This document shows positions 50,367 to 59,489 of a stretch of 64,000 bases of DNA, in pieces (position 1 is the stretch's first letter; each line of letters opens with the position of its first letter). Below the pieces are notes generated by a model that was not told the origin of the DNA, made no database searches, and was given only the letters and a program-made list of their open reading frames with translations. This DNA is from CALAGB01 sp963713965 (GTDB lineage: Bacteria; Chloroflexota; Chloroflexia; Thermomicrobiales; Thermomicrobiaceae). The DNA lies in assembly GCA_963713965.1 (NCBI GenBank), contig OY970217.1:2852001-2916000 (forward strand), written 5' to 3'. The translations under genes were made by a program, and so were the position numbers.

Positions 50367-50557
50367 CCAGACCTCACTTCCGATGCTCAGGAATCTGCGC
50401 AGCATGGGGGATTGTAGCAGCCGTTGGCGACGCACGACATGGCGTTGAATTTCTAAACCAAAGGATATCATAAGTCCGGTTGTGGTCCTGAATGCAGGTC
50501 CAGAACGCGGCGCACGACCGTTCGCCGCGGTCCAGCCGGTCTGGTTGGGCGAAAGGA

Positions 50558-50767
50558 TCAGATCGGACCTTCGCGCGGTTCGAGAGGCACGATGATCCAG
50601 AGGACCGCATAGGGGATGATGCCGGGTATGCCGCCCGGAATGAAGAGCAGGATCCAGAAGATCCGCATCATCCATATGGGGACGCCAAAGCGTTCGGCCA
50701 GACCGGCCGCGACTCCGGCAACCATGCGGTGCTTTCGGGAGCGGTAGAGACCTCGTGAGGCCGACAT
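50558..50767 (-). CDS. PspC domain protein
   Basis: About 69 residues from ATG 50767 (GGAGGA upstream). Compact PspC domain: LYRSRKHRMVAGVAAGLAE, a short hinge, then a hydrophobic segment with IFWILLFIPGG and PYAVLWIIVPLEP. In enterobacteria PspC is part of the phage-shock response; in GC-rich Gram-positives and Chloroflexota such single-domain copies are common and of unknown task. Stands alone here, about 190 bases before the mrp start in the same direction. Confidence 0.92.
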   Translation of the reverse strand: MSASRGLYRSRKHRMVAGVAAGLAERFGVPIWMMRIFWILLFIPGGIPGIIPYAVLWIIVPLEPREGPI

Positions 50768-50782
50768 CGGTCCTCCGTTCAC

Positions 50783-51283
50783 TGGCGCCCGTCGACGATG
50801 TCTTGAGGATACTTGATCGGCGCATGCGGAGCGGTGTGTGGACGTGCCATGACGCTTCGGACATTCAGTGGAGCGATACGAGCCGTGAGAGAAGGGGCCT
50901 GAGGGTCCGCTCCACGTTTCCGTGCGGGGACGAGCGAACCCTCGAATTGGGGAGGTGTCGGGTGCCGGTGGTCATCCCGACCGTGAGGGATTGGAGGTCA
51001 CGGTGTGACAGAGGTAATTGTCACTCCGCGGTGAGCAATTCTTTGCGACGTTCCCGCGCCACCTCAGCGGGCTTTCATGCTGTCTCAAACGCGGACGTTG
51101 CTGGACGAGTTCCTTGCGATTCAAAGAGGCTTTTCCGAGTTCCGTCCGTCCGTCGCCTCACCATTCTCTTGTCTGTAAACATCATAGGATCGACCTGCGT
51201 CGGGCACATCCGCCGAAAGGACTAGATTTTTCGTAGTGACCGGACAGTAACTTTCCTGTACCAACGGACAGGCTCGGTCATTC
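50783..51283. other. intergenic region, about 500 bases
   Basis: No convincing gene. The open frames on both strands have no SD and irregular composition. The last part (51200-51283) has AT-rich patches, but it lies at the 3' end of the minus-strand NnrS gene, so it is more likely a termination zone than a promoter. I see no structured element. Confidence 0.45.
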
Positions 51284-52612
51284 TCAAAATATGAGTGACC
51301 CTTCATCGAGATCTTTGACGCGAAACCTGATGGGCGAGTTCGCCACGAAAATACCGATGGCAAGCGCTCCGAGAAGTCCCGCGCCACTCATGATGGCGGG
51401 CGCCAACTGGCCATTCAAAGTTGGAAATAGAAGCGGAACGACGCGCGAAATGGCCGCGGCGTTCGCAAGGATGAGCGTTGCCCAGTGCAGACCTGGACGG
51501 CGTGATCGCTCCCTCGCCAGCCCTGGAAGCATCTCGGAGCCGACACCGAGTATCAGCAACGTCACGAATCCCGCACCGAGCGCATGCCGTTCGGCATCTG
51601 ACGGAACGTTCCAAACGTCGAATCCAATCATGCTGATCCCCCGTGAGAGGGCGAACACTGCGGTCGTCGCCAGCCAGAGATAAGCGGTGACGATATGGAG
51701 CTGCAACGGACTGGTGAAGATGCGTACCCGTCGCCTGGGCAATTGTCGCCGTGGTCGGAAGGTGTTGAGAGCGACGATCGCTAGGGCCAGCGCTCCAGAC
51801 AGAAGAATCTCACCCGCTCCGTCAATTGAAGGTTTGCCTGCTGAGATCCCAACGGTCTTGGCAACCAACGCCGCCAGCATCATCAACGCCGCCAGACGCA
51901 GCCATCGTTCCCGCGGCAGCCACGTCTGCACATAGAGCGGAAAGAGTCTGGCAGACATCGCAAGGGAGATGCTCGTCAGAAACCCAACCAGCCCCAGCAT
52001 GACCGAGGAGTCGTCCGCCCAGAACGGAATGATCGATGTCGACTTTGTCGATGTCTCAACCGCGCCGATCAGGTTGACCAGCATCGCCGCAATGAGGGAC
52101 GTGAACGCGATTGCAATCAACGCGGCGACGCCAGGTGACGGTGCGCTGCGAGAGCCAGATCGCCACTGCCGGAAGAACGAGCCAATCAGCCAGACGGCGA
52201 TCGCCACGCCGATCAGCTCAAGAGTTGCTGAGAGGACCAGTCCCATCGTGGCACAGGTCCGCGGATGACCGCTTGGCGTCGCGGAGAGGATCGGTTCGGC
52301 AATCGCCCGCAACATCAATCCGGCGCTCAGGAACCCGAGAACGAACCACGCCAGGCGAGATCGAACCACCGAAACACTCATGAGTCTGGGCAGGAAATGG
52401 AGCCCGATACCGAGGACCATGAGTCCGCCCCAGCCATACAGTTGCACGTGACCGTGTGCCTGAATGGCGCCTGCTTGCCAATCACCGCCGTTCGCGGAAA
52501 TCGCCCTCATCAGGAAGAGCAAGCCACCAAGAAGGAATCCGCCGAAAATCGCGAAGAGGGAGGACGCCAGGACGAATGCGGGCCAGAACGGGCGAGAGTG
52601 TCGAGTTGGCAC
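51284..52612 (-). CDS. NnrS family membrane protein
   Basis: 442 residues with about 12 predicted membrane helices. The histidine-rich motif QAHGHVQLYGWGGLMVLGIGLHFLP (two pieces: residues about 49-60 and 61-75) is typical of NnrS, a haem- and copper-containing protein linked to nitric oxide metabolism in denitrifiers. Further histidines (SPLQLHIVTAYLW, ERHALGAGF) line later helices. No nitrite or nitric oxide reductase is nearby, so its role may be stress protection. GTG start at 52612. Family call is good. Confidence 0.87.
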   Translation of the reverse strand: MPTRHSRPFWPAFVLASSLFAIFGGFLLGGLLFLMRAISANGGDWQAGAIQAHGHVQLYGWGGLMVLGIGLHFLPRLMSVSVVRSRLAWFVLGFLSAGLMLRAIAEPILSATPSGHPRTCATMGLVLSATLELIGVAIAVWLIGSFFRQWRSGSRSAPSPGVAALIAIAFTSLIAAMLVNLIGAVETSTKSTSIIPFWADDSSVMLGLVGFLTSISLAMSARLFPLYVQTWLPRERWLRLAALMMLAALVAKTVGISAGKPSIDGAGEILLSGALALAIVALNTFRPRRQLPRRRVRIFTSPLQLHIVTAYLWLATTAVFALSRGISMIGFDVWNVPSDAERHALGAGFVTLLILGVGSEMLPGLARERSRRPGLHWATLILANAAAISRVVPLLFPTLNGQLAPAIMSGAGLLGALAIGIFVANSPIRFRVKDLDEGSLIF

Positions 52613-52710
52613 CGTATTGGTCGGAAATGAAATCAGACATAGCGGAACGCGAGCGCCGTGCGCTCCGTTGATCCAGGTTTCATGCAGAGCAGTTCAGAAC
52701 GCCCACGGGT

Positions 52711-53625
52711 TCACGCGTTTACCACCAGATGATCCCAGCACGTGCGGCAAAGCGTCGCGATGTGCAGATGCGCGGCGCCGCGTCCAGCGCGACCATCGGG
52801 CAATTCGGGTCGGACCTGGTCGGTGTAGACCGTCAGGACATAGCGTGGGACGTCTCCGCGGGAGATGATGCCGACGTCACTATAGTTCCGCACTCCGCGA
52901 CCCGTCTTGTGCGCTACCACAGCGTCTGGCGGCATCAGGTACGGTAACCGGTTGGTCAGCTGCTGCCAGCTCATGATCTCGATGGCGCGACGGCAGAGCT
53001 CCGGCGTGACACCAAGCTTCGCGGCCGCTGACACGTCTCGCGCACCGTCGACCATCATTCCCAGGAGTAATCCAACGTCATTTGGCGTGGTGGCGTTGGT
53101 CGCGTCAGGAGCGTGGTCCCAGGTAAGCGAAGCCGATGGGATGTTGTCGCGATGCGTCGTGGACGCCATGCCGACTGAACGGGAGTACTCGTTGATGAGG
53201 TCGATCCCCAACATGTCGACCAACATCCCGGTGCTGACGTTGTCACTCACGATGATCATCATTACCAGGTGATCGAAGAGGGGCAGTGTGAATCCGGGCC
53301 GAAAATAGCGGAAGCAGCCCGAATTATTGATTTGATACTTGGGATCGGGCGTCAGTGGTTGGTCGAATGACAGGCGCCCCTCGTGAATCTCTTTCAACGC
53401 GGCCATCAGAATCGACACTTTGCGGGTGCTGGCCGACGGGCCAACCAGGTCTCCGTGTCGATTGGCTTCTTTTCCGGTGTGGAGATTCTTAAGGTACCAG
53501 CCCGTGTGAAATGGCTGTTCATCGCACAGCCGATTGAGCTCACGAATCAGCTCGTCCATTATTGCCCCCAGATTCTCTCGGTGTACACCATCATGAGTAG
53601 CGTCCACTGTAATGCGAATCGCCAT
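52711..53625 (-). CDS. beta-lactamase-fold serine hydrolase lacking the omega-loop Glu
   Basis: 304 residues (shorter start at 53559 possible). Penicillin-binding/class A fold: Ser-X-X-Lys in SASTRKVS, SDN in IIVSDNVS, and KTG in VAHKTGRG. Between SDN and KTG the ...DATNATTPNDVG segment aligns with the class A TTTP element, yet no glutamate corresponds to Glu166, which class A enzymes use for deacylation. No signal peptide. It may be a peptidase- or esterase-like relative rather than a resistance enzyme. Follows the 324-aa hypothetical by 3 bases. Confidence 0.8.
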   Translation of the reverse strand: MAIRITVDATHDGVHRENLGAIMDELIRELNRLCDEQPFHTGWYLKNLHTGKEANRHGDLVGPSASTRKVSILMAALKEIHEGRLSFDQPLTPDPKYQINNSGCFRYFRPGFTLPLFDHLVMMIIVSDNVSTGMLVDMLGIDLINEYSRSVGMASTTHRDNIPSASLTWDHAPDATNATTPNDVGLLLGMMVDGARDVSAAAKLGVTPELCRRAIEIMSWQQLTNRLPYLMPPDAVVAHKTGRGVRNYSDVGIISRGDVPRYVLTVYTDQVRPELPDGRAGRGAAHLHIATLCRTCWDHLVVNA

Positions 53626-53628
53626 CGA

Positions 53629-54603
53629 TCACCAGAGCTGGCCCTGTTGCTCGAGTGGCGGAGGTGGCCATGTGAGCGCCTCCGGGGGCGATGGTTCCGG
53701 ATGAGGCGACTGCGCTCGGAAGTCCGCGATCTCGCGAATCATCTCGGGATTGATCCAGTGCCAGAGACGACCGTCTCGAGCGATGATGAGGCGGCCGCGG
53801 TGGTCCCAGTCTGCCCAGCTCAGGTGACCGAGATCCAAGTCTTGGCCCGTGCCTCCGTCATGTATCGCGTAGAGAAATGCTTTCGGCTCCGCCATCGGTT
53901 TGCCGCTTGCATCAATCATTCGCAGTGTTCGCTCGGTGGCGGACAGAGGATGCTCCCAAGAAGTCCCCGTCGAGTCATCGTGGGGTCCAATCCACCCGTC
54001 ACGCTTCAGGCGATTTGTGAATACGGTTCGCTCTGTCCAATTCGCGGACGGATCGACCAGATCAGGCTCACTCGAGCGTTCAAGCCAGTCGGGCAAGAAA
54101 CCCTGATCTGGATCGTCGGTGATGCCACCAAGCCAGACCGTTCGTCGGTCTTTGAAATAACCGCCGGTGAAATAGGTGCCGCCGATGAACCAGAGACTCA
54201 ACGCCGTTGACCAGGGAGGACGACTGATCGCCAACCAGGTATCGCGCCCCGGAGCCCGCGAGGTCTTGCGTGCGAAATAGACGAACATGGAGCCGTCAGG
54301 CGAGAGATCCGACCGTCGTTCGTAGATTCGCCCCTTGAACCACTGACCGTAGATCATCTCGTCAGTATCCGTATGCCACAGGCTCAACCTGGTCCAGGAC
54401 GATGGCCCGCGTCTCAAGACGACCCCGATGGGATTATCTCGGGCGAGAAACACGTGAAGTCGGCACGGAACGTCCGCGGCACCCACGGGACCCTCCATTC
54501 GTCGAGGACGGCGTTCGGGTGTAGGACCCTTTTCAACCGCCACGATTCCCCCGTAATCAATAGCACATGGGAAGAAAATAGACTCAATTTGTGGATCGGC
54601 CAT
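53629..54603 (-). CDS. hypothetical protein, 324 aa
   Basis: No named family. It begins MADPQIESIFFPCAIDYGG, then carries several Trp-rich segments (RLSLWHTDTDEMIYGQWF, SWADWDHRGRLIIARDGRLW) suggesting repeated beta strands, possibly a propeller. Similar uncharacterised proteins with the VVLRRGPS and GRIYERR..LSPDG motifs are widespread. No signal peptide. Directly upstream of, and probably cotranscribed with, the beta-lactamase-fold gene. Divergent from the MarR gene. Confidence 0.6.
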   Translation of the reverse strand: MADPQIESIFFPCAIDYGGIVAVEKGPTPERRPRRMEGPVGAADVPCRLHVFLARDNPIGVVLRRGPSSWTRLSLWHTDTDEMIYGQWFKGRIYERRSDLSPDGSMFVYFARKTSRAPGRDTWLAISRPPWSTALSLWFIGGTYFTGGYFKDRRTVWLGGITDDPDQGFLPDWLERSSEPDLVDPSANWTERTVFTNRLKRDGWIGPHDDSTGTSWEHPLSATERTLRMIDASGKPMAEPKAFLYAIHDGGTGQDLDLGHLSWADWDHRGRLIIARDGRLWHWINPEMIREIADFRAQSPHPEPSPPEALTWPPPPLEQQGQLW

Positions 54604-54713
54604 GGCCAGCGCTTCGCACTCAGGGAGTCGCCCTGGAGCGGACGACGTCTATCCAGCCGATCATCGAACGTCAAATCGCCATATCTGGCGAACGGACTGA
54701 ACGCGCGAAAGGA

Positions 54714-55178
54714 ATGAGTGAGTTGGCGACCGACAACATCGCTGCGACCGATCATCTCGTCGAAGAACTATTCGGTCTCTGGCGGTGGATGCGGCACGTC
54801 TCACATTCGATTCGTGAGGGCGAAGCCACCTCCCAGCAATTCTGGCTGCTGCATCAGCTGCGAAACCGGGGCACGTTGACCGTCGGCGAAGTGGCGGAGG
54901 TACTGGGAGTCTCCCAAAGCTCTGCGACGATCGCCTTCAAGCGTCTGAAAAGCGCCGAGCTAGTTCGGCGGACGCGGAGCAGAAGTGACGAGCGCACCGT
55001 CGAGATCACGCTGACCGAGGATGGGCTGCGCAAGGTCGAGAGCTGGCGGCAGCGACGGCGACAGGCAGTGGCCAATCTGCTCGAACCGCTCACGCCGGAC
55101 GAGCGCGAGGATCTGCAGCGTCTGGCGGAGCGCGTGCTATGTCTCACCAACTCGCAGCCGACATCACATTCCCGCTGA
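54714..55178 (+). CDS. MarR family transcriptional regulator
   Basis: About 154 residues from ATG 54714; the frame continues upstream, but that region overlaps the start of the divergent gene. AAAGGA sits only one base from this ATG, so TTG 54723 is an alternative. Winged HTH core: GEATSQQFWLLHQLRN, LTVGEVAEVLGVSQSSATIAFKRL, and the wing RTRSRSDERTVEITLTEDG. It likely represses nearby genes in response to a small aromatic or oxidant ligand. Convergent with the heliorhodopsin gene, 67 bases apart. Confidence 0.92.
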   Translation: MSELATDNIAATDHLVEELFGLWRWMRHVSHSIREGEATSQQFWLLHQLRNRGTLTVGEVAEVLGVSQSSATIAFKRLKSAELVRRTRSRSDERTVEITLTEDGLRKVESWRQRRRQAVANLLEPLTPDEREDLQRLAERVLCLTNSQPTSHSR

Positions 55179-55223
55179 GTCCAGAGTCTCCGACTGGTTC
55201 GATTGGGGCGCGAGCGACAAGCG

Positions 55224-55240
55224 TGAGGCAGCTCGCCTCA
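55224..55240. terminator. short hairpin between marR and heliorhodopsin
   Basis: TGAGGC and GCCTCA arms with loop AGCTC, in the 67-base gap between the convergent genes. No T run, so any terminator function is weak. Confidence 0.35.
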
Positions 55241-55245
55241 GGCGA

Positions 55246-56055
55246 TCAAAACAGCGTGTTGGCGAATATCTGCCACGCCAGCAACGATTTTGCCGTCAGG
55301 CTCAATAGAATGTACGTCTGTTCCCCGAAGAGGTAGTTACGCCATGGGCCGCGCTTCGCATATTGCAGCGCCATGTTGATAGCGAAGCTGTTGAATAGCA
55401 CGAAGAGTGAAATCACGATCCCGTAGACGAATCCCGGAGGGCCGGCCGAACGATTCGCTGCCCCAATGAATTGGTATGCAATGACGATCCACGGGACAAT
55501 ACCGGCGACACAACCAAACAAAAAGGCCGTCCAGTTCACCGAACTCCGGTCCCTGTTCATAATCTCCATGACCATGCCAAAGAAGATCATCGCCGAGTTG
55601 ACCCCGAAGATTGCGATCAACGCACCCACATCGCTGATGCCGGTGACCATGGCGATGAGCACGATCATGACCGAGGCACTGATCGAGTATTCCCACCAGC
55701 GTGCGTAATTGATGCGTCTGGCCAGGTTCTCGCGATACCAGGGCCAGATCCCTGGCGCCGCCATCAGCAGGTGGTCGACGGCGGCAAGCAGAAGGAATAT
55801 GCCCACAACGGGACCGATCGGGATGTCAAATAGTGTCTCGCGTTGTGACAAAGCCGAGCCGGGTTGACCTGTCATGAACGAGGCCGTGACTGGAAGCGAG
55901 AAATCGTTGCTCAGCGCGAAGATGGCCGCCGCCTGTGCCAGATGCACGATGCCGACGATCAAGTTGTAGACGCGCAGCCGGTCCGTTGGGCTGTCCACAA
56001 CGCCGTCCTCAGATTTCATACCACCTTCGCCCGTAACCGTCGATTCACCGCTCAT
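55246..56055 (-). CDS. heliorhodopsin
   Basis: About 269 residues from ATG 56055 (GGAGGA 7 bases upstream; frame open to 56109). Seven-helix retinal protein of the heliorhodopsin family, inserted with the N-terminus inside. The retinal lysine is in TM7 (SLTAKSLLAWQ, Lys256); the counterion Glu122 is in ARWWEYSISASVMIVLI; the cytoplasmic-side histidines at His38 and His95 match the conserved pair. GIVPWIVIAYQF and GFVYGIVISLFVLFNSFA are near-diagnostic. Heliorhodopsins do not pump ions and are thought to signal or act in light/oxidative stress. Neighbours: MarR regulator and AlkA-type glycosylase. Confidence 0.97.
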   Translation of the reverse strand: MSGESTVTGEGGMKSEDGVVDSPTDRLRVYNLIVGIVHLAQAAAIFALSNDFSLPVTASFMTGQPGSALSQRETLFDIPIGPVVGIFLLLAAVDHLLMAAPGIWPWYRENLARRINYARWWEYSISASVMIVLIAMVTGISDVGALIAIFGVNSAMIFFGMVMEIMNRDRSSVNWTAFLFGCVAGIVPWIVIAYQFIGAANRSAGPPGFVYGIVISLFVLFNSFAINMALQYAKRGPWRNYLFGEQTYILLSLTAKSLLAWQIFANTLF

Positions 56056-56276
56056 TTGCGTGTCCTCCGATTCAGTGGCAGCCCAGTTGGGAACAACCGG
56101 AATAGCCACGCGACAAGCGCGGCTTCTCAGTTCATGTATATCGCCTTGAACGTGACATCCGCGTCAACGAACGCCTGCTCGTCTTACGATTACGTCACAG
56201 CATTGCGGCGGATTTCGCTAGCGCCGCCGCGAGTCAAAGTCGCTCGCAATCAAGATAGTTGGTGACAGCCGACGAA

Positions 56277-57215
56277 TTAGGCGCCGGTAGCGACTCTTCC
56301 TTTGGACTCGATTCCCAGAAGCAGCATGTGAAAGTAGACGAGCCCGGCGTACGGCCTCCAACGGTCCAACAGCTCAGCGACGCCGACGTAGTTCAACGGT
56401 CCCTCCGTTCGCGCCCATTTTTGCAGAGTGTTGCGCGCTCCAACGTCGTCGCCGGGAAAGACGTGCAGCCTCCCCATGCCACGCAGCAATACGTATTCGG
56501 CCGTCCAGCGCCCAACGCCGCGCAGCGCGGTCAGATGCGCGATGGCTGTTTCGTCGTCGAAGTTTGCAATCGCTTCGAGGTCGATACATCCCGCGTCGAT
56601 ATTCTGAGCGAGCTCGATCAACGCCCGGGCCTTCTGGCGACTGAACCCAATCGACCGAAGGTGGTCCGGATCCGACGGCGCGATCTCGGTCGGCGTCGGA
56701 AACGCGGGAGTTTCACCGGGCGCCATGCGATGACCGTAATGCTCGATCAGGCGCGAAACGACTCGCAGTCCGACATTCAGGCTCAAGAGCTGGCAGGTTA
56801 TCGCATTCGTCAGGCATTCGAAGAGGGTGGGATAGCGAGGCGGCTTGAAGCCTCGGAACCGCTCAGTCAGTCCGGCCAGTTGGTCGTCTGAATTGGACAG
56901 CAGGTAGAAATCGCTCAGATCCAGACCGGTTCCGAGGAGCCTCGCGACCTCTCGTGCGACGTCAGACCGATCAACCGTCGCTGATTTCGAACCGTGTGCT
57001 TCAATCTCAAGTACGGCGTCGTCAAGGCTGCCTCGCTGCCGAACCGTAACCGCGACAGGTTCGTCCTTGACTCGCAGAGTCCGCCGGTATGTCTCACCAT
57101 CCCAGTCGTCGACCACGAACTCCGGCCGTCGTTTCAGAGCCCAGACCGTGAGATCGAGCCTGAACGGCGGGATCGGTTGAATTGTGAAATTGATCGTTGC
57201 CACGCGTTCCCGCAT
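56277..57215 (-). CDS. AlkA-type DNA glycosylase (HhH-GPD)
   Basis: 312 residues. N-terminal beta domain, then the HhH-GPD fold: ITCQLLSLNVG, the hairpin LTALRGVGRWTAEYVLLRG and the catalytic aspartate in FPGDDVG. No 4Fe-4S cysteines, so of the AlkA (3-methyladenine) rather than Nth type. Removes alkylated bases in base-excision repair. Same strand as, and about 220 bases upstream of, the heliorhodopsin; possibly cotranscribed. C-terminus ends in a short polar tail. Confidence 0.88.
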   Translation of the reverse strand: MRERVATINFTIQPIPPFRLDLTVWALKRRPEFVVDDWDGETYRRTLRVKDEPVAVTVRQRGSLDDAVLEIEAHGSKSATVDRSDVAREVARLLGTGLDLSDFYLLSNSDDQLAGLTERFRGFKPPRYPTLFECLTNAITCQLLSLNVGLRVVSRLIEHYGHRMAPGETPAFPTPTEIAPSDPDHLRSIGFSRQKARALIELAQNIDAGCIDLEAIANFDDETAIAHLTALRGVGRWTAEYVLLRGMGRLHVFPGDDVGARNTLQKWARTEGPLNYVGVAELLDRWRPYAGLVYFHMLLLGIESKGRVATGA

Positions 57216-57294
57216 CTCAGTCGTTGAACGGTTCTACTCCCGCCATATGGGACACCAGCATACGAGAGGCGTGAATCTGTGTGCAAAGAGCAGA

Positions 57295-57320
57295 AGCGGG
57301 GCCGTTGGGCTGGCCCCGCT
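57295..57320. terminator. hairpin between the parallel beta-helix gene and alkA
   Basis: AGCGGGGCC and GGCCCCGCT, perfect 9-bp arms, loop GTTGGGCT, with further outer GCAGAAGC/GCTTCTGC pairing. It follows the stop of the secreted protein gene (minus strand) by about 90 bases and is followed there by CTGCTCTTTGC. Confidence 0.5.
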
Positions 57321-57411
57321 CCTGCTTCTGCCAGGAGATTTCGAGATTTGGTCCGTCAGGAGGAGCGCCCGGCGGCAGGTGGGCCGCCGCCGGGCCACGT
57401 CCCCACTGGCG

Positions 57412-59178
57412 TCAGTTGACCAGAATCAAACCGTGGATATCGCCGCTGTCGTAACCATTGCTCAAGGTCAGGCGCATCACGGCACCTCCGAACCCTTGAT
57501 TGGACAGGTCCGCAGTGAATTGGAAGGTGACCATCTGACCGTTGAACAGCCGCGCCTGACCGACCACTACAAGCATCTGGTTGTCGTAGATCAGCGTGGT
57601 GAACGTGCGACTCGTGACCGACGTCAGCCCCGAACTGTACGTCAGGCTACCGAGTGGCGCTCCACCGGCACCCGTTCGCACGTTGAGCGAGAGGAAGGTG
57701 CCGCGGAAGAATGAGAACTGATGGCCGAATGGGGAGCCAATTGCCCAGGCATACACGCTGACGTTCGCCGTGTTCTGCGGAGTCATGGCCTCGTATGGAC
57801 CCATGTCGACGACGGCACCAGCGCTCGCTATCAATGGGTAGTCGAAGATGCGCGGGTTGCCGAGGATATCGGTCGTGATCGTGCCCGGGACCAGGCTGTT
57901 GTCACCAGCGTCGATCGCCGGTGAGAATGTGCCGAGGCGGAAATCGCCATTTGTCGTCGGCGCCGTCGTTGGATCGACCGGTGTCATGAACATCGGATCG
58001 GCGTCGATCGCGTTGGTGCACACGTGACTGCCGGTCGGGCAACCGCCCTGCACGATCGACGAGGTGATGTAGGTGCTGCCACCAAAAACGTCGTGCGAGA
58101 ACTCGGACGCGCCCGTGTTGCCGTTCGGATCCGCGTTGTTCCAGACGATGCTGTTGTCGATGTGAGGAGAGACGAATGACGAAGCCGATACGCCACCCGT
58201 CGTGCCTTCAGAGTAATTTCCGGTGATGGTGGAGTTGATGATGGTCGGCGTGATCGCCGATGTCGATCCGTAGAAATATACGCCAGCGCCTTGTCCGGAA
58301 TATGGCGACTGCGTCACGGCACGGTTGCCACTGATGATGCTGTTGACAAGCCGGAACGCATTGCCGTCTCCAACGTACAGGCCGCCGCCATGCGAACCCG
58401 TGTTGCCGGAGATGATTGTGTTCTGGAACCAAGGAGCACCACCCGAAGTGCCAATGCCGCCGCCGGTTGGGGCATTGTTCCCGTGCACGAACAGATGATC
58501 GGCCCATGGGCTTGCGTTGTTGCTGTAGATGCCGCCGCCAACGTTGTCGGCGTGATTCGACATGATCTCCAGGTTGGAGAGTGTCGGCGCAACGGCAGAC
58601 GGAACGTATACGCCAGCTCCACTGTCGGCAATTTGGGCGAATGGGTTGCCGATGTTGATTGGCTCGTTTGCGTTACCGTTCTCGATGGTGAAGCCGTCGA
58701 GAACGTTGGCGTTGCCCACACTAGCGCCGAACGTCACGACGCGATAGCTGTTGTCGGTGTTGCTGCCGGTCGTACCGATGTCACCGTCGAGAATCGTTAC
58801 ATTCGCGGTTGGATCGCGATCGGTACGGGCGGCTTCAGTCCCTGCGAAGCCACCAAACGCCGAAACATTGTTCGGGAACACGAAGCTGATCGTGCGGTCT
58901 GACGTGGTTGTCGGCTTGTAGTCGCCCTGCGCTACCCAGATCTCGTACTGAGTTCCACTGTTGGTGGTCGCGAAGGTCAGTGCGTCCTGAACGTTGGCGT
59001 ATGCCACGCCCCACGAGGTTCCATTCCCTGGCGAGCCAACGGCGGCGTTGACGTAGAGGATCGTGGGGGCTACTGCCCCGGCTGGCGCGATCGCCAGCAC
59101 GCTCGAAAAATAGGTTGCGATCAACAGCGCGGCGATGAACCACATCCCGCGCCGCTTTCGTGCTGACGCTAACGTCAT
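57412..59178 (-). CDS. secreted right-handed parallel beta-helix protein
   Basis: 588 residues. A signal peptide (about 1-36, Arg-rich then hydrophobic, ending AGAVA). The mature part opens with ILYVNAAVGSPGNGTSWGVAYANVQDAL, the usual start of choice-of-anchor-Q/parallel beta-helix surface proteins, followed by short repeats rich in Asn, Gly and Ile (NVLDGFTIENGNA, HADNVGGGIYSNNASP, NTIISGNTGSHGGGLYVGDG) as far as about 420. The remaining roughly 150 residues form a beta-rich C-terminal domain. Likely exported and bound to glycans or the cell surface; no catalytic residues can be assigned. GAGGAGGA precedes the ATG. Confidence 0.88.
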   Translation of the reverse strand: MTLASARKRRGMWFIAALLIATYFSSVLAIAPAGAVAPTILYVNAAVGSPGNGTSWGVAYANVQDALTFATTNSGTQYEIWVAQGDYKPTTTSDRTISFVFPNNVSAFGGFAGTEAARTDRDPTANVTILDGDIGTTGSNTDNSYRVVTFGASVGNANVLDGFTIENGNANEPINIGNPFAQIADSGAGVYVPSAVAPTLSNLEIMSNHADNVGGGIYSNNASPWADHLFVHGNNAPTGGGIGTSGGAPWFQNTIISGNTGSHGGGLYVGDGNAFRLVNSIISGNRAVTQSPYSGQGAGVYFYGSTSAITPTIINSTITGNYSEGTTGGVSASSFVSPHIDNSIVWNNADPNGNTGASEFSHDVFGGSTYITSSIVQGGCPTGSHVCTNAIDADPMFMTPVDPTTAPTTNGDFRLGTFSPAIDAGDNSLVPGTITTDILGNPRIFDYPLIASAGAVVDMGPYEAMTPQNTANVSVYAWAIGSPFGHQFSFFRGTFLSLNVRTGAGGAPLGSLTYSSGLTSVTSRTFTTLIYDNQMLVVVGQARLFNGQMVTFQFTADLSNQGFGGAVMRLTLSNGYDSGDIHGLILVN

Positions 59179-59489
59179 GTCGTCCTCCTCATTGAACGGT
59201 CCACCTTATCCCTGCAACCCAGAGCCAAAACCCGACGTACCTACGCGGGTTCCGACGATGCGATTGCCATACATGATGTTGAATAGCACATCACAGGCGG
59301 CATTCGCGATAATTTTTCCGCAACATCTTCGTAACAATTATTGAGCGAAGTGAACAGCGCAGGAATCTTGTAACGAAACTGTAATATTTGATGCTCCCAC
59401 TACGTCTGAGGCCTCTACGACGCGGAAGGTGGTTGATACAATTCGTGAGTTTGGATTTCGAACAAGTCCCAGCTGAGAAAGGGCATTTC
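59179..59489. other. divergent intergenic region, 311 bases
   Basis: Promoter space between the secreted protein gene (minus) and folC (plus). The middle (59300-59400) is clearly AT-richer, with runs such as GATAATTTTTCC and GTAATATTTG, but I cannot pick a convincing -35/-10 pair. No gene is seen. Confidence 0.45.

Noticed and set aside
50367..50864. Long N-terminal extension of Mrp
   Set aside because: Arg/Ser-rich, unlike any domain, and it overlaps the real PspC gene; ATG 50366 has an SD.
50755..51225. 156-aa open frame on the plus strand
   Set aside because: No SD, Arg/Ser-rich composition, antisense to the PspC start region; looks like a GC-rich random frame.
52711..53625. Antibiotic-resistance beta-lactamase
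   Set aside because: No deacylating glutamate and no signal peptide; resistance cannot be supported.
55179..55245. tRNA-like GGTTCGATT segment
   Set aside because: No acceptor stem or anticodon arm can be folded around it.
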